Positions 26,008 through 34,335 of a stretch of DNA of 64,000 bases are shown here, piece after piece; position 1 is the first letter of the stretch; each line of letters starts with the position of its first letter. The stretch comes from JACVRN01 sp963715565 (lineage in GTDB: Bacteria; Acidobacteriota; Blastocatellia; Pyrinomonadales; Pyrinomonadaceae). The DNA lies in the NCBI GenBank assembly GCA_963715565.1, contig OY970256.1:5270001-5334000 (forward strand), in the 5' to 3' direction. A program made the translations under genes and the position numbers. The notes under the pieces are model-generated. The model worked only from the letters and a program-made list of their open reading frames with translations, did not search any database and had not been told where the DNA came from.

Positions 26008-28449
26008 ATGGGTGATACGTTCAAGAGCGGTCGTTGCTTTTCTCAAAGATTTGCCCGCGCGTTATTAAACTCAAGATGGCCGGACAAACATCTTGCGCGC
26101 TCCCTGCGCTGGCTAATCCTTCTGGCCTTGCCCGCTCTACTGCTCTACGGAGCTTACTTCACACACAGCGCCGCCACGTTGCCCCCCGGTTTTACTGAAA
26201 CAGTTGTTGCCACAGGATTATCAAATCCGACGGCTATGCAGTTTGCGCCTGACGGTAGATTGTTCGTGTGTCTACAGGCAGGGCAGGTCCGCATCATCAA
26301 AAACGGTGCGCTCCTGCCGACGCCCTTCATCAACATCCCCGTCGATCCGGGAGGCGAGCGCGGGCTTCTGGGCATTGCCTTTCACCCGAGCTTTGCGACC
26401 AACGGGCACGTCTATCTCTACTACACGACGCTCAACACGCCGCGTCGAAATCGCGTCAGCCGCTTTACGGCCAACGGCGACGTTGCAGTCGCGGGCAGCG
26501 AAGTCGTCATCCTTGAGCTTAACGACCTGACAGCCGCCAGCAACCATAACGGCGGCGCAATGCATTTTGGTCCTGACGGAAAACTTTACATCGCCGTCGG
26601 AGAGAATGCGAACAGTTCAAACTCGCAAACGCTCACAAATCTTCTGGGCAAGATGCTGCGCATCAACGCGGACGGCACAATCCCTTCGGACAATCCTTTC
26701 TTCAACACCGCGACGGGAAACAACCGCGCCATCTGGGCTTTAGGCTTACGCAATCCCTTTACCTTTGCCTTTCAACCGGGCACGGGCCGCATGTTCATCA
26801 ACGACGTAGGGGCAAGCACGTGGGAAGAGATTAACGACGGCCTCGCGGGCTCGAATTACGGCTGGCCCGCGACGGAAGGGCCGACCACGAACCCTAACTT
26901 CCGCAGCCCCATCTTCGCCTACGGGCGGAGCCCGAGCGACACGGGCGGCTGCGCCATCACGGGCGGCACGTTTTACAATCCATCGACCGTGCAGTTTCCG
27001 AGCACATATGTCGGCAGCTATTTCTTCGCGGATTTTTGCAGCGGCTGGATTCGCAGGCTCAACCCTGCCAATAACACTGCTACGGCGTTTGCCACAGGCA
27101 TATCACAGCCCGTGGACTTAAAAGTCGGTCCCGACGGCAACCTCTATTATTTAGCCAGAGGCAGCGGCGCAATCTTCAGAATCCACTTCACAGCCTCCCC
27201 GACACCGACCCCGACAGCTACTCCCACACCGACGCCCACAGCGACACCAACGCCAACTCCGACACCGACACCTACCCCCACGCCGACACCTACTCCAACT
27301 CCTACGCCAACGCCGTCGCCTATGCCGACGCCTCAGCTTCAGGCAGAGATACGCGCGTGGAAGCAGCAGGACGGCATCAGCTACGCGCTCGTGAAAGCCA
27401 TCTTCCCCAATTCCGGCTTCAACATCTCGAACTGGGGAACGGTCACGCGCACCGGAAATGATTTTTCCAGCAACGCGACGATAGCTCCTGCGTCCGGGCC
27501 GCTGGTCCAGACCGAAGTGGCGGCGGTCAACATCTACACGCTCGGAAATATTCCCGCGGGCAATTATTCATTCACGTTCAGGGTCGGCGGCCAACTCGTC
27601 GCCACGAGGGCGTTCACCATCAGCAACCAGTCGGCGGCCAATCCTATAGACGACCAGCGCGCCTTCGTGCGTCAACAATACCTTGATTTTCTAAATCGCG
27701 AGCCCGACTCTGCGGGCTGGGATTTCTGGACCGACAACATCAACCTCTGTCTGGATGCTGCGCGTCGTCCCGCCGGGCAATCAATCGAGCAGTGCATAGA
27801 CAAACAGAGAGTGACAACCTCTGCGGCCTTCTTCCTCTCGCCCGAGTTTCAGTACACGGGCTATTACATCTACAGAATCTATAAAGGCAGTCTGGGCAGG
27901 CTTCCGTTCCTCTCCGAATTTCTGGCCGACCAGTCAATCGTCGGCCACTTAATCGTCAACCCTGCAAGCGGCCAACTGGACGCTGCACGAATCAACCAGA
28001 ACAAAAGAGACTTCGCCGCGCTCTTTGTCCAGAGAGCGGAATTTATCTCCCGCTATGGGAGCCTGACCAACCAGCAGTACGTCGACCGCTTGTTCCAGAC
28101 CACAGGCGTCACACCCACTGCGGCAGAGCGTGAGGCTTTAATCAACGGTCTCAATGGTGGGAGCGAAACTCGTGCGAGCGTGCTGTTGAAAATCGTGGAC
28201 GGCATCAACGTCATTAGTGAAGGGAATCAGCAGTTCACGACCGCGTATGGACAGACGTTCTACAACCGCGAGTTTAATAATGCGTTTGTCTTGATGGAGT
28301 ATTTCGGTTATATGAGGAGAGACCCGGACGCGCCGGGTTACGCGTTCTGGCTCTCGAAGCTGAATGGTTTCGGCAACTACATTGACGCCGAGATGGTGCG
28401 CGCGTTTCTGGTTTCGCCCGAATACCGCTCGCGCTTCGGCCAACCGTAG
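26008..28449 (+). CDS. Secreted PQQ-type sugar dehydrogenase with Ig-like and DUF4214 C-terminal modules
   Basis: This 813-aa exported protein has a signal/anchor segment at about 33-55. Residues about 58-395 form a six-bladed glucose/sorbosone dehydrogenase propeller: FTETVVATGLSNPTAMQFAP, GERGLLGIAFHPSF, HNGGAMHFGPDGKLYI and GDVG-type blocks are visible. It should oxidise sugars with PQQ in the periplasm or outside. A Pro-Thr repeat linker (about 397-447) leads to an Ig-like module (LQAEIRAWKQQDG to about 545) and a DUF4214 domain ending SPEYRSRFGQP. The last two modules recur in the proteins at 31944 and 51781. GAGGGG lies 9 bp before the ATG. The catalytic call is by family. Confidence 0.88.
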   Translation: MGDTFKSGRCFSQRFARALLNSRWPDKHLARSLRWLILLALPALLLYGAYFTHSAATLPPGFTETVVATGLSNPTAMQFAPDGRLFVCLQAGQVRIIKNGALLPTPFINIPVDPGGERGLLGIAFHPSFATNGHVYLYYTTLNTPRRNRVSRFTANGDVAVAGSEVVILELNDLTAASNHNGGAMHFGPDGKLYIAVGENANSSNSQTLTNLLGKMLRINADGTIPSDNPFFNTATGNNRAIWALGLRNPFTFAFQPGTGRMFINDVGASTWEEINDGLAGSNYGWPATEGPTTNPNFRSPIFAYGRSPSDTGGCAITGGTFYNPSTVQFPSTYVGSYFFADFCSGWIRRLNPANNTATAFATGISQPVDLKVGPDGNLYYLARGSGAIFRIHFTASPTPTPTATPTPTPTATPTPTPTPTPTPTPTPTPTPTPTPSPMPTPQLQAEIRAWKQQDGISYALVKAIFPNSGFNISNWGTVTRTGNDFSSNATIAPASGPLVQTEVAAVNIYTLGNIPAGNYSFTFRVGGQLVATRAFTISNQSAANPIDDQRAFVRQQYLDFLNREPDSAGWDFWTDNINLCLDAARRPAGQSIEQCIDKQRVTTSAAFFLSPEFQYTGYYIYRIYKGSLGRLPFLSEFLADQSIVGHLIVNPASGQLDAARINQNKRDFAALFVQRAEFISRYGSLTNQQYVDRLFQTTGVTPTAAEREALINGLNGGSETRASVLLKIVDGINVISEGNQQFTTAYGQTFYNREFNNAFVLMEYFGYMRRDPDAPGYAFWLSKLNGFGNYIDAEMVRAFLVSPEYRSRFGQP

Positions 28450-28506
28450 CCGGGAAGCCGCAAACATAATGTTATAGCGTGCTGACCGCTCGGCCTATTG
28501 CCGAAA

Positions 28507-28758
28507 GATGTAACCGTTTCCGAGGTCATGTTGTTTTGAGCCCCTTGCCGGGGCGAAATAAAATAGCCCACGGCGTGAGCCGTGGGTATCAGCGACGAAT
28601 AAAGATTAAGAGCCCCTGAAAGGGGCGAAAGAAATAAGGACGTAAATCTCTTTCGCCCCTTTCAGGGGCTCTGATTATGTATCGCACGTCTTGTCCCACG
28701 GCTGACGCCGTGGGCTACTATCTTCCGCCCCTTTCAGGGGCTCAAAGCAGGTTACATC
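28507..28758. repeat. Concentric palindrome mosaic (GCCCCTGAAAGGGGC / CCCACGGC..GCCGTGGG)
   Basis: A 252-bp block is bounded by GATGTAACC (28507) and GGTTACATC (28750). Inside, the order is mirror-like: a GAGCCCC/GGGGCG palindrome, a TAGCCCACGGCGTGAGCCGTG palindrome, a central hairpin of GCCCCTGAAAGGGGC arms, then the same modules in reverse. Almost all of it can pair. A sister mosaic is at 58659-58851. No gene is present. Confidence 0.8.
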
Positions 28759-28818
28759 CAAACGCCATTTGCTATAGACTTCTTCCTGCTACTTTATCAA
28801 GAGAGAGGATAACTTTTA

Positions 28819-29676
28819 ATGAATCTGGTTTTACGACCCGGCACGCCCGACGACGCGGAGGCGTGCGGCACAATCTGCTTCGAGGCGTTCAAGGCCATCT
28901 CCGACCAGCATAACTTTCCGTGGGACTTCCCCTCACCCGAAGCGGCTATAAGCGTCCTGTCACAGCTCCTATCGCGTCCGGATATCTATTCAGTCGTGGC
29001 CGAAGTGGATGCCTCTGTAGTGGGCAGTAATTTCTTGTGGGAAGGGAACTCTATTTCAGGGGTCGGGCCGATTACCGTCAATCCGTCTGTGCAGAACGCA
29101 GCCGTTGGCCGACGCCTGATGGAAGATGTCATAGACAGAGCAAAAACGCGCGGCGCGGCGGGCGTACGTCTTGTGCAGGCTGCTTATCATAACCGCTCGC
29201 TCTCGCTCTATACCAAGCTCGGCTTTGATGTGTGCGAGCCTCTCTCTGTGGTGTACGGCCAGCCCGTAGGTGTTTCGGTAGAGGGCTACAAAGTTCGCGC
29301 AGCGACAGAGGACGATCGTGCTGCCTGCAACCGGCTTTGTCTTAAAGTTCATGGACACGAGCGCGGGCAGGATTTCACGGACGGAGTCACGATGGGAACG
29401 GCGATGGTCGTCGAGCACGATGGCCGCATCACTGGCTACACGACCATGCTCGGCTACTTCGGTCATACCGTGTGCGAGACAAACGAAGACATGAAGGCGC
29501 TCGTCGGCGCGGCGGAGAGTCTTCCAGAGCCCGGATTTTTGCTCCCGACGCGAAACAGCGAGATGTTGCGCTGGTGTCTGGGACACGGGCTGCGCGTCGT
29601 TCAACCCATGACCTTGATGAGCATGGGTTTGTACAACGAGCCTCGCGGCGCGTTCATGCCTGGGATCATTTATTGA
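28819..29676 (+). CDS. Tandem GNAT-domain acetyltransferase
   Basis: This 285-aa protein has a complete N-terminal GNAT domain (1-150). VGPITVNPSVQNAAVGRRLM is the acetyl-CoA-binding V/I-x-P-x-xQ-x-x-G-x-G/A segment, followed by the NRSLSLYTKLGFDVCE block. A second, diverged GNAT-like half starts at about 155 (YKVRAATEDDRAACNRL) and lacks a clear acetyl-CoA loop, so it is probably structural. GAGAGGA lies about 9 bp before the ATG. The acceptor is unknown. It is followed after 53 bp by a membrane protein gene on the same strand. Confidence 0.85.
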   Translation: MNLVLRPGTPDDAEACGTICFEAFKAISDQHNFPWDFPSPEAAISVLSQLLSRPDIYSVVAEVDASVVGSNFLWEGNSISGVGPITVNPSVQNAAVGRRLMEDVIDRAKTRGAAGVRLVQAAYHNRSLSLYTKLGFDVCEPLSVVYGQPVGVSVEGYKVRAATEDDRAACNRLCLKVHGHERGQDFTDGVTMGTAMVVEHDGRITGYTTMLGYFGHTVCETNEDMKALVGAAESLPEPGFLLPTRNSEMLRWCLGHGLRVVQPMTLMSMGLYNEPRGAFMPGIIY

Positions 29677-29729
29677 GACGCGCGTGATGCACGCGAAGCG
29701 AATGACTGTACGGATGCCTGACGGCTTTT

Positions 29730-30314
29730 ATGATTGACGAGCGACGCGAATCCGTTGGAAGACAAATCTGGCCGTGGCTTTTGATGGCGCTTGTGCTTGC
29801 TGTTTCCGCCTATCTCCTGCACAGCCAGGGGCGCTTGTGGATAGCCGAGAGCGGGCGCGTCTACCTCTGGTCCGGCAATGTTTGGAGCGCGGATAACTCG
29901 CAACACTTCCTTGATCCCTACAGCTTCACGCACGTCCTGCACGGGTTCGCGTTCTGCTGGATTTTGAGCTGGCTCTTTCCACAACTGTCGCGCGTGTGGC
30001 GGCTCACCATCGCTGTCTCGCTCGAAGCCCTGTGGGAAGTGATTGAAAATTCCGCTTACGTCATAGAGCGTTATCGCGCGGCGACGGCTGCGCTCGGCTA
30101 TCAGGGCGACACGGTCATCAACTCTCTGGGCGACATCATCATGTGCGGCCTGGGCTTCCTGCTCGCGCAACGGCTCGGGTTTCGCCGCTCGCTCATCCTG
30201 TTCATCCTCGTAGAAGTCGTGCTCGTAATCTGGATCAGGGATAGCCTGCTCCTGAACATCCTCATGCTGCTCTACCCACTTGACCGGATCAAAGCATGGC
30301 AGATGGGACAGTAA
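29730..30314 (+). CDS. DUF2585 family membrane protein
   Basis: This 194-aa protein has four or five hydrophobic segments (about 13-30, 68-85, 92-105, 128-145 and 155-185). It has the family blocks WSADNSQHFLDPYSFTHVLHG and LEALWEVIENSAYVIERYR. The conserved His, Glu and Asn in the membrane segments are typical of UPF0314/DUF2585, whose function is unknown. It may be co-transcribed with the GNAT gene 53 bp upstream. The repeat at 30318 begins only 3 bp after the stop codon. Confidence 0.85.
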   Translation: MIDERRESVGRQIWPWLLMALVLAVSAYLLHSQGRLWIAESGRVYLWSGNVWSADNSQHFLDPYSFTHVLHGFAFCWILSWLFPQLSRVWRLTIAVSLEALWEVIENSAYVIERYRAATAALGYQGDTVINSLGDIIMCGLGFLLAQRLGFRRSLILFILVEVVLVIWIRDSLLLNILMLLYPLDRIKAWQMGQ

Positions 30315-30317
30315 GAA

Positions 30318-30400
30318 CGTAAATCGTAAATCGTGAATCGTAAATCGTGAGTAGAGAAAAAGCCGTTCGTCGATTTACGATTCACGATTTACGATTTACG
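30318..30400. repeat. Inverted repeat, GTAAATCGTGAATC word family
   Basis: Arms 30318-30347 and 30371-30400 are perfect 30-bp complements made of four CGTAAAT/CGTGAAT words. A second copy with two mismatches is at 39233-39306. It starts 3 bp after a stop codon. Confidence 0.88.
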
Positions 30401-30441
30401 CGCTCTTATTGCGCTCGGGGGCTAAAACAGATATCATCCGG

Positions 30442-30546
30442 GGCATTAGGCATGCGGTGAATCCAAATGCCAGAGCGGTTGCTGGTGTGAGGACAGTAAC
30501 CGCCACTTAGATGGAGACGGCGCGGCGGTTCCAAAACTGCCGCGCC
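30442..30546 (+). promoter_or_regulatory. Three-hairpin leader upstream of the YitT-like gene
   Basis: GGCATT/AATGCC (30442-30471), GCGGTT/AACCGC (30475-30503) and a 12-bp GC-rich hairpin (30519-30546) follow one another. The last is followed by TCTTCGTTT. The middle part (GGTGAATCC then CCGCCACT) is reminiscent of a cobalamin riboswitch core, but I cannot find a B12 box. It is a candidate structured leader only. Confidence 0.35.
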
Positions 30547-30602
30547 TCTTCGTTTAATCAACGGGCGACTACGCGAGAAAAGAATCCGGGAGAACAAAAC
30601 GC

Positions 30603-31499
30603 TTGTCAAAAATGGAGAGAATTGCCGCCGCCGCCAGACGAAAAAATCGTATCCGCAGCATCCTGCGCGAGGCTTTTCATATCGTGCTGATTGTGCTCGG
30701 TATTTTTTCGGCGGGGCTTGGGCTGAAAGGGTTTCTACTGTCGAGCCGTTTTATTGACGGCGGCGTGACGGGCGTTTCCATGCTGCTGGCAGACATCTTC
30801 GGGATTCCGCTCGCGCTCCTGATTCCAATTATCAACCTTCCTTTTATAGCCATCGGCTATCGCCAGATAGGCAGAAAGTTTGCCATCAAGAGCGCGCTCG
30901 CGATTGCGGGTCTCGCCGTCTGTCTGGCATTGGTCAAATATCCGGACGTCACACCGGACAAGCTTTTGACAGCCGTCTTCGGAGGCTTCTTCATAGGCGC
31001 GGGCATAGGGCTCGCGGTGCGCGGCGGCGCGGTGTTAGACGGAACAGAAATCGCCGCGCTGCTTGTTAGTAAGAGCAGCAACTTACTGCGGGTCGGGGAC
31101 GTGATCCTCATCCTGAATGTTTTTATCTTCGCGGCAGCCGCATTTTTTCTGGGCATCGAATCGGCGCTCTATTCAATGCTCACTTACTTCGCCGCGTCGA
31201 AGACCATAGACTTCCTGATTCACGGCATAGAGGAATACACGGCCATCATCATCATCTCCGACCGGAGCGAAGAGATTAGACAGGCGATTACACGGGTACT
31301 TGCGCGTGGCGTGACTGTTTACAAGGGGCGCGGTGGTCTGACAAACGTCGAGCAGGATATTTTGTACTGCGTCGTCACACGGCTGGAGATTGGCAGGGTC
31401 AAGACGGTCGTGCACGAAATAGACGAAAGCGCGTTTATTCTTGTTCACCCGCTCGCAGACGCCTCGGGCGGCGTCTTCAAGAAATCCACACTGCATTAG
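30603..31499 (+). CDS. YitT/DUF161 family membrane protein with DUF2179 domain
   Basis: This 298-aa protein has five or six transmembrane helices (about 20-215) carrying the YitT repeat (FIDGGVTGVSMLLADIFGIPLAL and GGAVLDGTEIAALLVSK). A cytoplasmic DUF2179 domain follows (about 218-290; ITRVLARGVTVYKGRGG). The TTG at 30603 has GGGAGA 9 bp upstream, while the first ATG (30612) is 18 bp from it, so the TTG start is likely. The family is broadly distributed and its transport substrate is unknown. The leader contains three hairpins. Confidence 0.85.
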   Translation: MSKMERIAAAARRKNRIRSILREAFHIVLIVLGIFSAGLGLKGFLLSSRFIDGGVTGVSMLLADIFGIPLALLIPIINLPFIAIGYRQIGRKFAIKSALAIAGLAVCLALVKYPDVTPDKLLTAVFGGFFIGAGIGLAVRGGAVLDGTEIAALLVSKSSNLLRVGDVILILNVFIFAAAAFFLGIESALYSMLTYFAASKTIDFLIHGIEEYTAIIIISDRSEEIRQAITRVLARGVTVYKGRGGLTNVEQDILYCVVTRLEIGRVKTVVHEIDESAFILVHPLADASGGVFKKSTLH

Positions 31500-31529
31500 C
31501 GCGTGAGGATATTAAAAACAGGTTGAGAG

Positions 31530-31934
31530 TCAGGTTTCGACAACGCGCGTGCGTATGCCGAGCCAGTTGCCGGTGCTGCTTCGCCCGAGGATGAAGACGA
31601 CGATGCTCACACGGCCTACGCGATACACGGTGAGGTCTTTCAGATTCTCTTTCAACAGCCGCACGAGGACTTGATACTTTCGAGCGAGGGCAATCTCCGC
31701 GTCGCCTTTCCAATCCGGCTCGGACACTGCGGCGCGGAAAAATGCGTCAACGCTCATCGTTTCAAGAGGAGCTTCGGGCGCGGCTGAGGCCAATTCGCGT
31801 AGCTGTTGATAAAGAGCGTGCTCTGTTTCCGCGCGCAGTAAAACCGTCTCAAAGGGATAATCGGATTCGCTCATGAACAGGAGACCATGGGTCGCCCGTT
31901 CAAGCTCTGCCAGCAATCGGTCGTCCGCTTTCAT
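31530..31934 (-). CDS. NuiA-like nuclease inhibitor
   Basis: This 134-aa cytoplasmic protein matches the nuclease A inhibitor family. The N-terminal LLFMSESDYPFE block, the SVDAFFRAAVSEPDW segment and the C-terminal beta-rich VYRVGRVSIVVFILG are characteristic. In Anabaena, NuiA binds and blocks the sugar-non-specific nuclease NucA. The gene starts only 9 bp after the stop codon of a NucA-type nuclease gene on the same strand. The two therefore form a nuclease-inhibitor operon that presumably protects the cell before export. No signal peptide is present, as expected. Confidence 0.85.
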   Translation of the reverse strand: MKADDRLLAELERATHGLLFMSESDYPFETVLLRAETEHALYQQLRELASAAPEAPLETMSVDAFFRAAVSEPDWKGDAEIALARKYQVLVRLLKENLKDLTVYRVGRVSIVVFILGRSSTGNWLGIRTRVVET

Positions 31935-31943
31935 CTTCGCTCT

Positions 31944-34076
31944 TTATGGCGACCCGAAACGTGAGCGGTATTCAGGAGAGACGACGAAGGAGCGCACCAT
32001 CTCCGCGTTGATGTAGTTCCCAAATCCATTGAGCTTCCCGAGCCAGAACGCATAACCCGGCGCGTCCGGGTCTCGCTGCATGTACCCGAAATATTCCATC
32101 AACACAAAGGCGTTGTTAACCTCCTGATTGTAGAACGCCTGTCCATACGCGGTCGTGAACTGTTGATTCCCTTCGCTAATCACGTTAATCCCGTCCACCA
32201 CTTTCAACAGCACGCTCGCACGCGTCTCCGTGCCATTATTAAGCGCGGTGACTAATGCTTGCCTGTCCGTGGCGCTTACGGCGACGTTCGTTGTTTGAAA
32301 GAGCCTGTTGACGTAGTCCTGATTCGACAAAGAGCCGTAGATGGCAACAAACTCCGCCCTCTGTGTGAATAACTGCGCCAGCAGGAGCTTGTTCTCGTTA
32401 ATCTTCTGCCCGCTCAGTTGGCCGCCCACGATGATGCCCTGTCCAACGATGGCCCGGTCAGCCGTAAACTCAGAGAGATAGGGCGCACGCCCGAGCGCTC
32501 CCTTGTAGAGGCGGTAGACGTAGTAGCCCGTGTACTGAAACTCAGGCGAGAGAAAGAATGCTGCGCTCGTCGTTTCGCGCTGGCGGTCTATGCATTGCTC
32601 GAAGGATTGACCGGGCGGACGTTGTGCGGGGTCGTTGCATTTGGTGATGTTGGCGGTCCAGAAAGCTAAGCCTGAAGCATCGGGCTCGCGTCCTAAAAAG
32701 TCTCTGTACTGCTGCGCCACGAAAAATTCCTGGTTGTCCAGCTGATTGGGCGCGGGCGGTTGGTCGCTGACGGTGAAGTTGTGTGTCTTGGTGACGATGT
32801 TGAAAGTGCGGAAGCTGAACGTGTAGCTTCCAGCAGGAAGCGTCCCCAGATCATAAATGTGTACGGTCGTGGTCTGTGCCTGAACGCTTGTGCCCTGATA
32901 TCTTTCGACCGTGGCGCTGGCGCTCAGGTTGTTGCCGCTTGCCTGCACGCTTCCCCAGTTCTGGTCCTGCACGCGATAACCCGCATCAGGGAAAGTGAGC
33001 TTCACCTTCGCATAGGTCTTGCCGTCCGATTGTTTCCATGACTGTATCTCCACTTGCTCTGTGGCGAGAGCTACGGGCAGCCACGTATCACCGGGCGGCG
33101 TAGGGGCCGGAGTCGGTGTAGGTGTCGGCGTTGGAGTAGGCGTTGGTGTCGGCTGCCCGTCCAGCCTGGACTCTATGGCGGCCTGGATTTGTGTGGGGAC
33201 GTTTGAGAAAAAGTCATAGCCGGTCAGGGCTTCGACCTGATCGACGGTCGCCAGATAATTCTGCCAGTCCTGACTGCCAATGTTGTTGTCGTTGGGCATG
33301 ATGACGGCCAATGTTCTAGTCGAAGTGTTGACCCGCGCGACATCGTTGCCGTCCTGTCTGGGCAGCACCATGACTACCTTCCATGTCCATTGCGGAACTG
33401 TAACCGTGTTACCGGCGGTGTCTGTAATGGTGTTCCAGTGACCTGTGGAGCTGTTGCCGCCTGTGCCGGAGCCGCCCGAGACAATATAGATTTCGTTCTG
33501 CGAGCCGTTCAGTTGTTCGCGGATGTAGATCTCCAAATCGTTCCACGGCCCCTGATTATTTCCGGAAGCCTGCGGAATCATGTTGGTCATCAGAAAAGTG
33601 GCCGAGTTGTCTGCGATGGAGGATGTGCGGTCTGCCGACGGGGTCATGTGGCCCCGGTCAAAGCCGTAGGTCGCGAAGTTATAGCCGCTGCTCACGTGCT
33701 TAAAGCTGGGCGGAAGCTGGTCGTCAGGGCGATAATCGTTTTGGCGGTCAGCGACGTTCGTCGTCCAAGTGCTGTCCAGATGCCAGCTCACCCAGTTCGG
33801 AGTGCCACGGGCGTTGTTGTAAGAGAGCGCGTACTGTAGCTTCTGCATCAGGTAGTTCGCAGAGTTGTTGACGTCCGTGGTCGCGCCGCTCGGATTGCCC
33901 ATCACCAGGTGTTCGGCGGTGTCGTGTGCGAAATAGGTTTGCACGTCATCTTCAGCCGCCACCCCGGCGGGAAAAGAGAGAGCGACGAGCACCTGAAGGA
34001 ACAGGGCCGTGACGGCTAGAACGGCGACGAGCCGTCCCGTAGTTACCAAACGCTGAGGCGCAAGCTGTTTAGTCAA
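31944..34076 (-). CDS. Secreted NucA-type DNA/RNA non-specific endonuclease with Ig-like and DUF4214 modules
   Basis: This 710-aa protein has a signal peptide (about 1-41, ending GVAAED). The beta-beta-alpha-metal endonuclease domain (about 45-300) has the active-site motif DRGHM at 140-144 (general base His143). It also has NNQGPWNDLE, which provides the metal-binding Asn. It should cut single- and double-stranded DNA and RNA outside the cell. A Pro-Thr linker (about 308-330) leads to the same Ig-like module and DUF4214 domain found at 26008 and 51781, ending SPEYRSRFGSP. It is transcribed ahead of its NuiA-like inhibitor. Uses could be nutrient scavenging or defence against extracellular DNA. 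Confidence 0.9.
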   Translation of the reverse strand: MTKQLAPQRLVTTGRLVAVLAVTALFLQVLVALSFPAGVAAEDDVQTYFAHDTAEHLVMGNPSGATTDVNNSANYLMQKLQYALSYNNARGTPNWVSWHLDSTWTTNVADRQNDYRPDDQLPPSFKHVSSGYNFATYGFDRGHMTPSADRTSSIADNSATFLMTNMIPQASGNNQGPWNDLEIYIREQLNGSQNEIYIVSGGSGTGGNSSTGHWNTITDTAGNTVTVPQWTWKVVMVLPRQDGNDVARVNTSTRTLAVIMPNDNNIGSQDWQNYLATVDQVEALTGYDFFSNVPTQIQAAIESRLDGQPTPTPTPTPTPTPTPAPTPPGDTWLPVALATEQVEIQSWKQSDGKTYAKVKLTFPDAGYRVQDQNWGSVQASGNNLSASATVERYQGTSVQAQTTTVHIYDLGTLPAGSYTFSFRTFNIVTKTHNFTVSDQPPAPNQLDNQEFFVAQQYRDFLGREPDASGLAFWTANITKCNDPAQRPPGQSFEQCIDRQRETTSAAFFLSPEFQYTGYYVYRLYKGALGRAPYLSEFTADRAIVGQGIIVGGQLSGQKINENKLLLAQLFTQRAEFVAIYGSLSNQDYVNRLFQTTNVAVSATDRQALVTALNNGTETRASVLLKVVDGINVISEGNQQFTTAYGQAFYNQEVNNAFVLMEYFGYMQRDPDAPGYAFWLGKLNGFGNYINAEMVRSFVVSPEYRSRFGSP

Positions 34077-34227
34077 AAAAAATCCCCTCGCTGATGCTGA
34101 GCTACAAATATTTGAAAATTACCGGGTTAAGGGGGGCATAAAAGAACGCGAAGTTTAGATGCAACCCGCGCCCCTGTCAATGCCTGACGACGACAAATTC
34201 TGCACACAAAAAAAGCGAATAAAAGCC

Positions 34228-34323
34228 TCACCGCCGAAGACGCAGAGAGCGCAGAGACGACGCAGAGAAAAACATTTCAACTCTCTGCGCTTCCTCCGCG
34301 ACATCTCTGCGTCTCGGCGGTGA
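34228..34323. repeat. Imperfect inverted repeat, CGCAGAGA word family
   Basis: It is bounded by TCACCGCCGA and TCGGCGGTGA. The interior words (ACGCAGAGAGCGCAGAG) are imperfect complements. It is a diverged copy of 2459-2546. It lies between the ATPase stop and the nuclease gene promoter region. Confidence 0.75.
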
Positions 34324-34335
34324 ATTTCCTAAAAC

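Noticed and set aside
27190..27340. Tandem CCNACN DNA repeats, resembling a repeat array
   Set aside because: They encode the Pro-Thr linker of the dehydrogenase in frame, with no spacers, so they are neither CRISPR nor a non-coding satellite.
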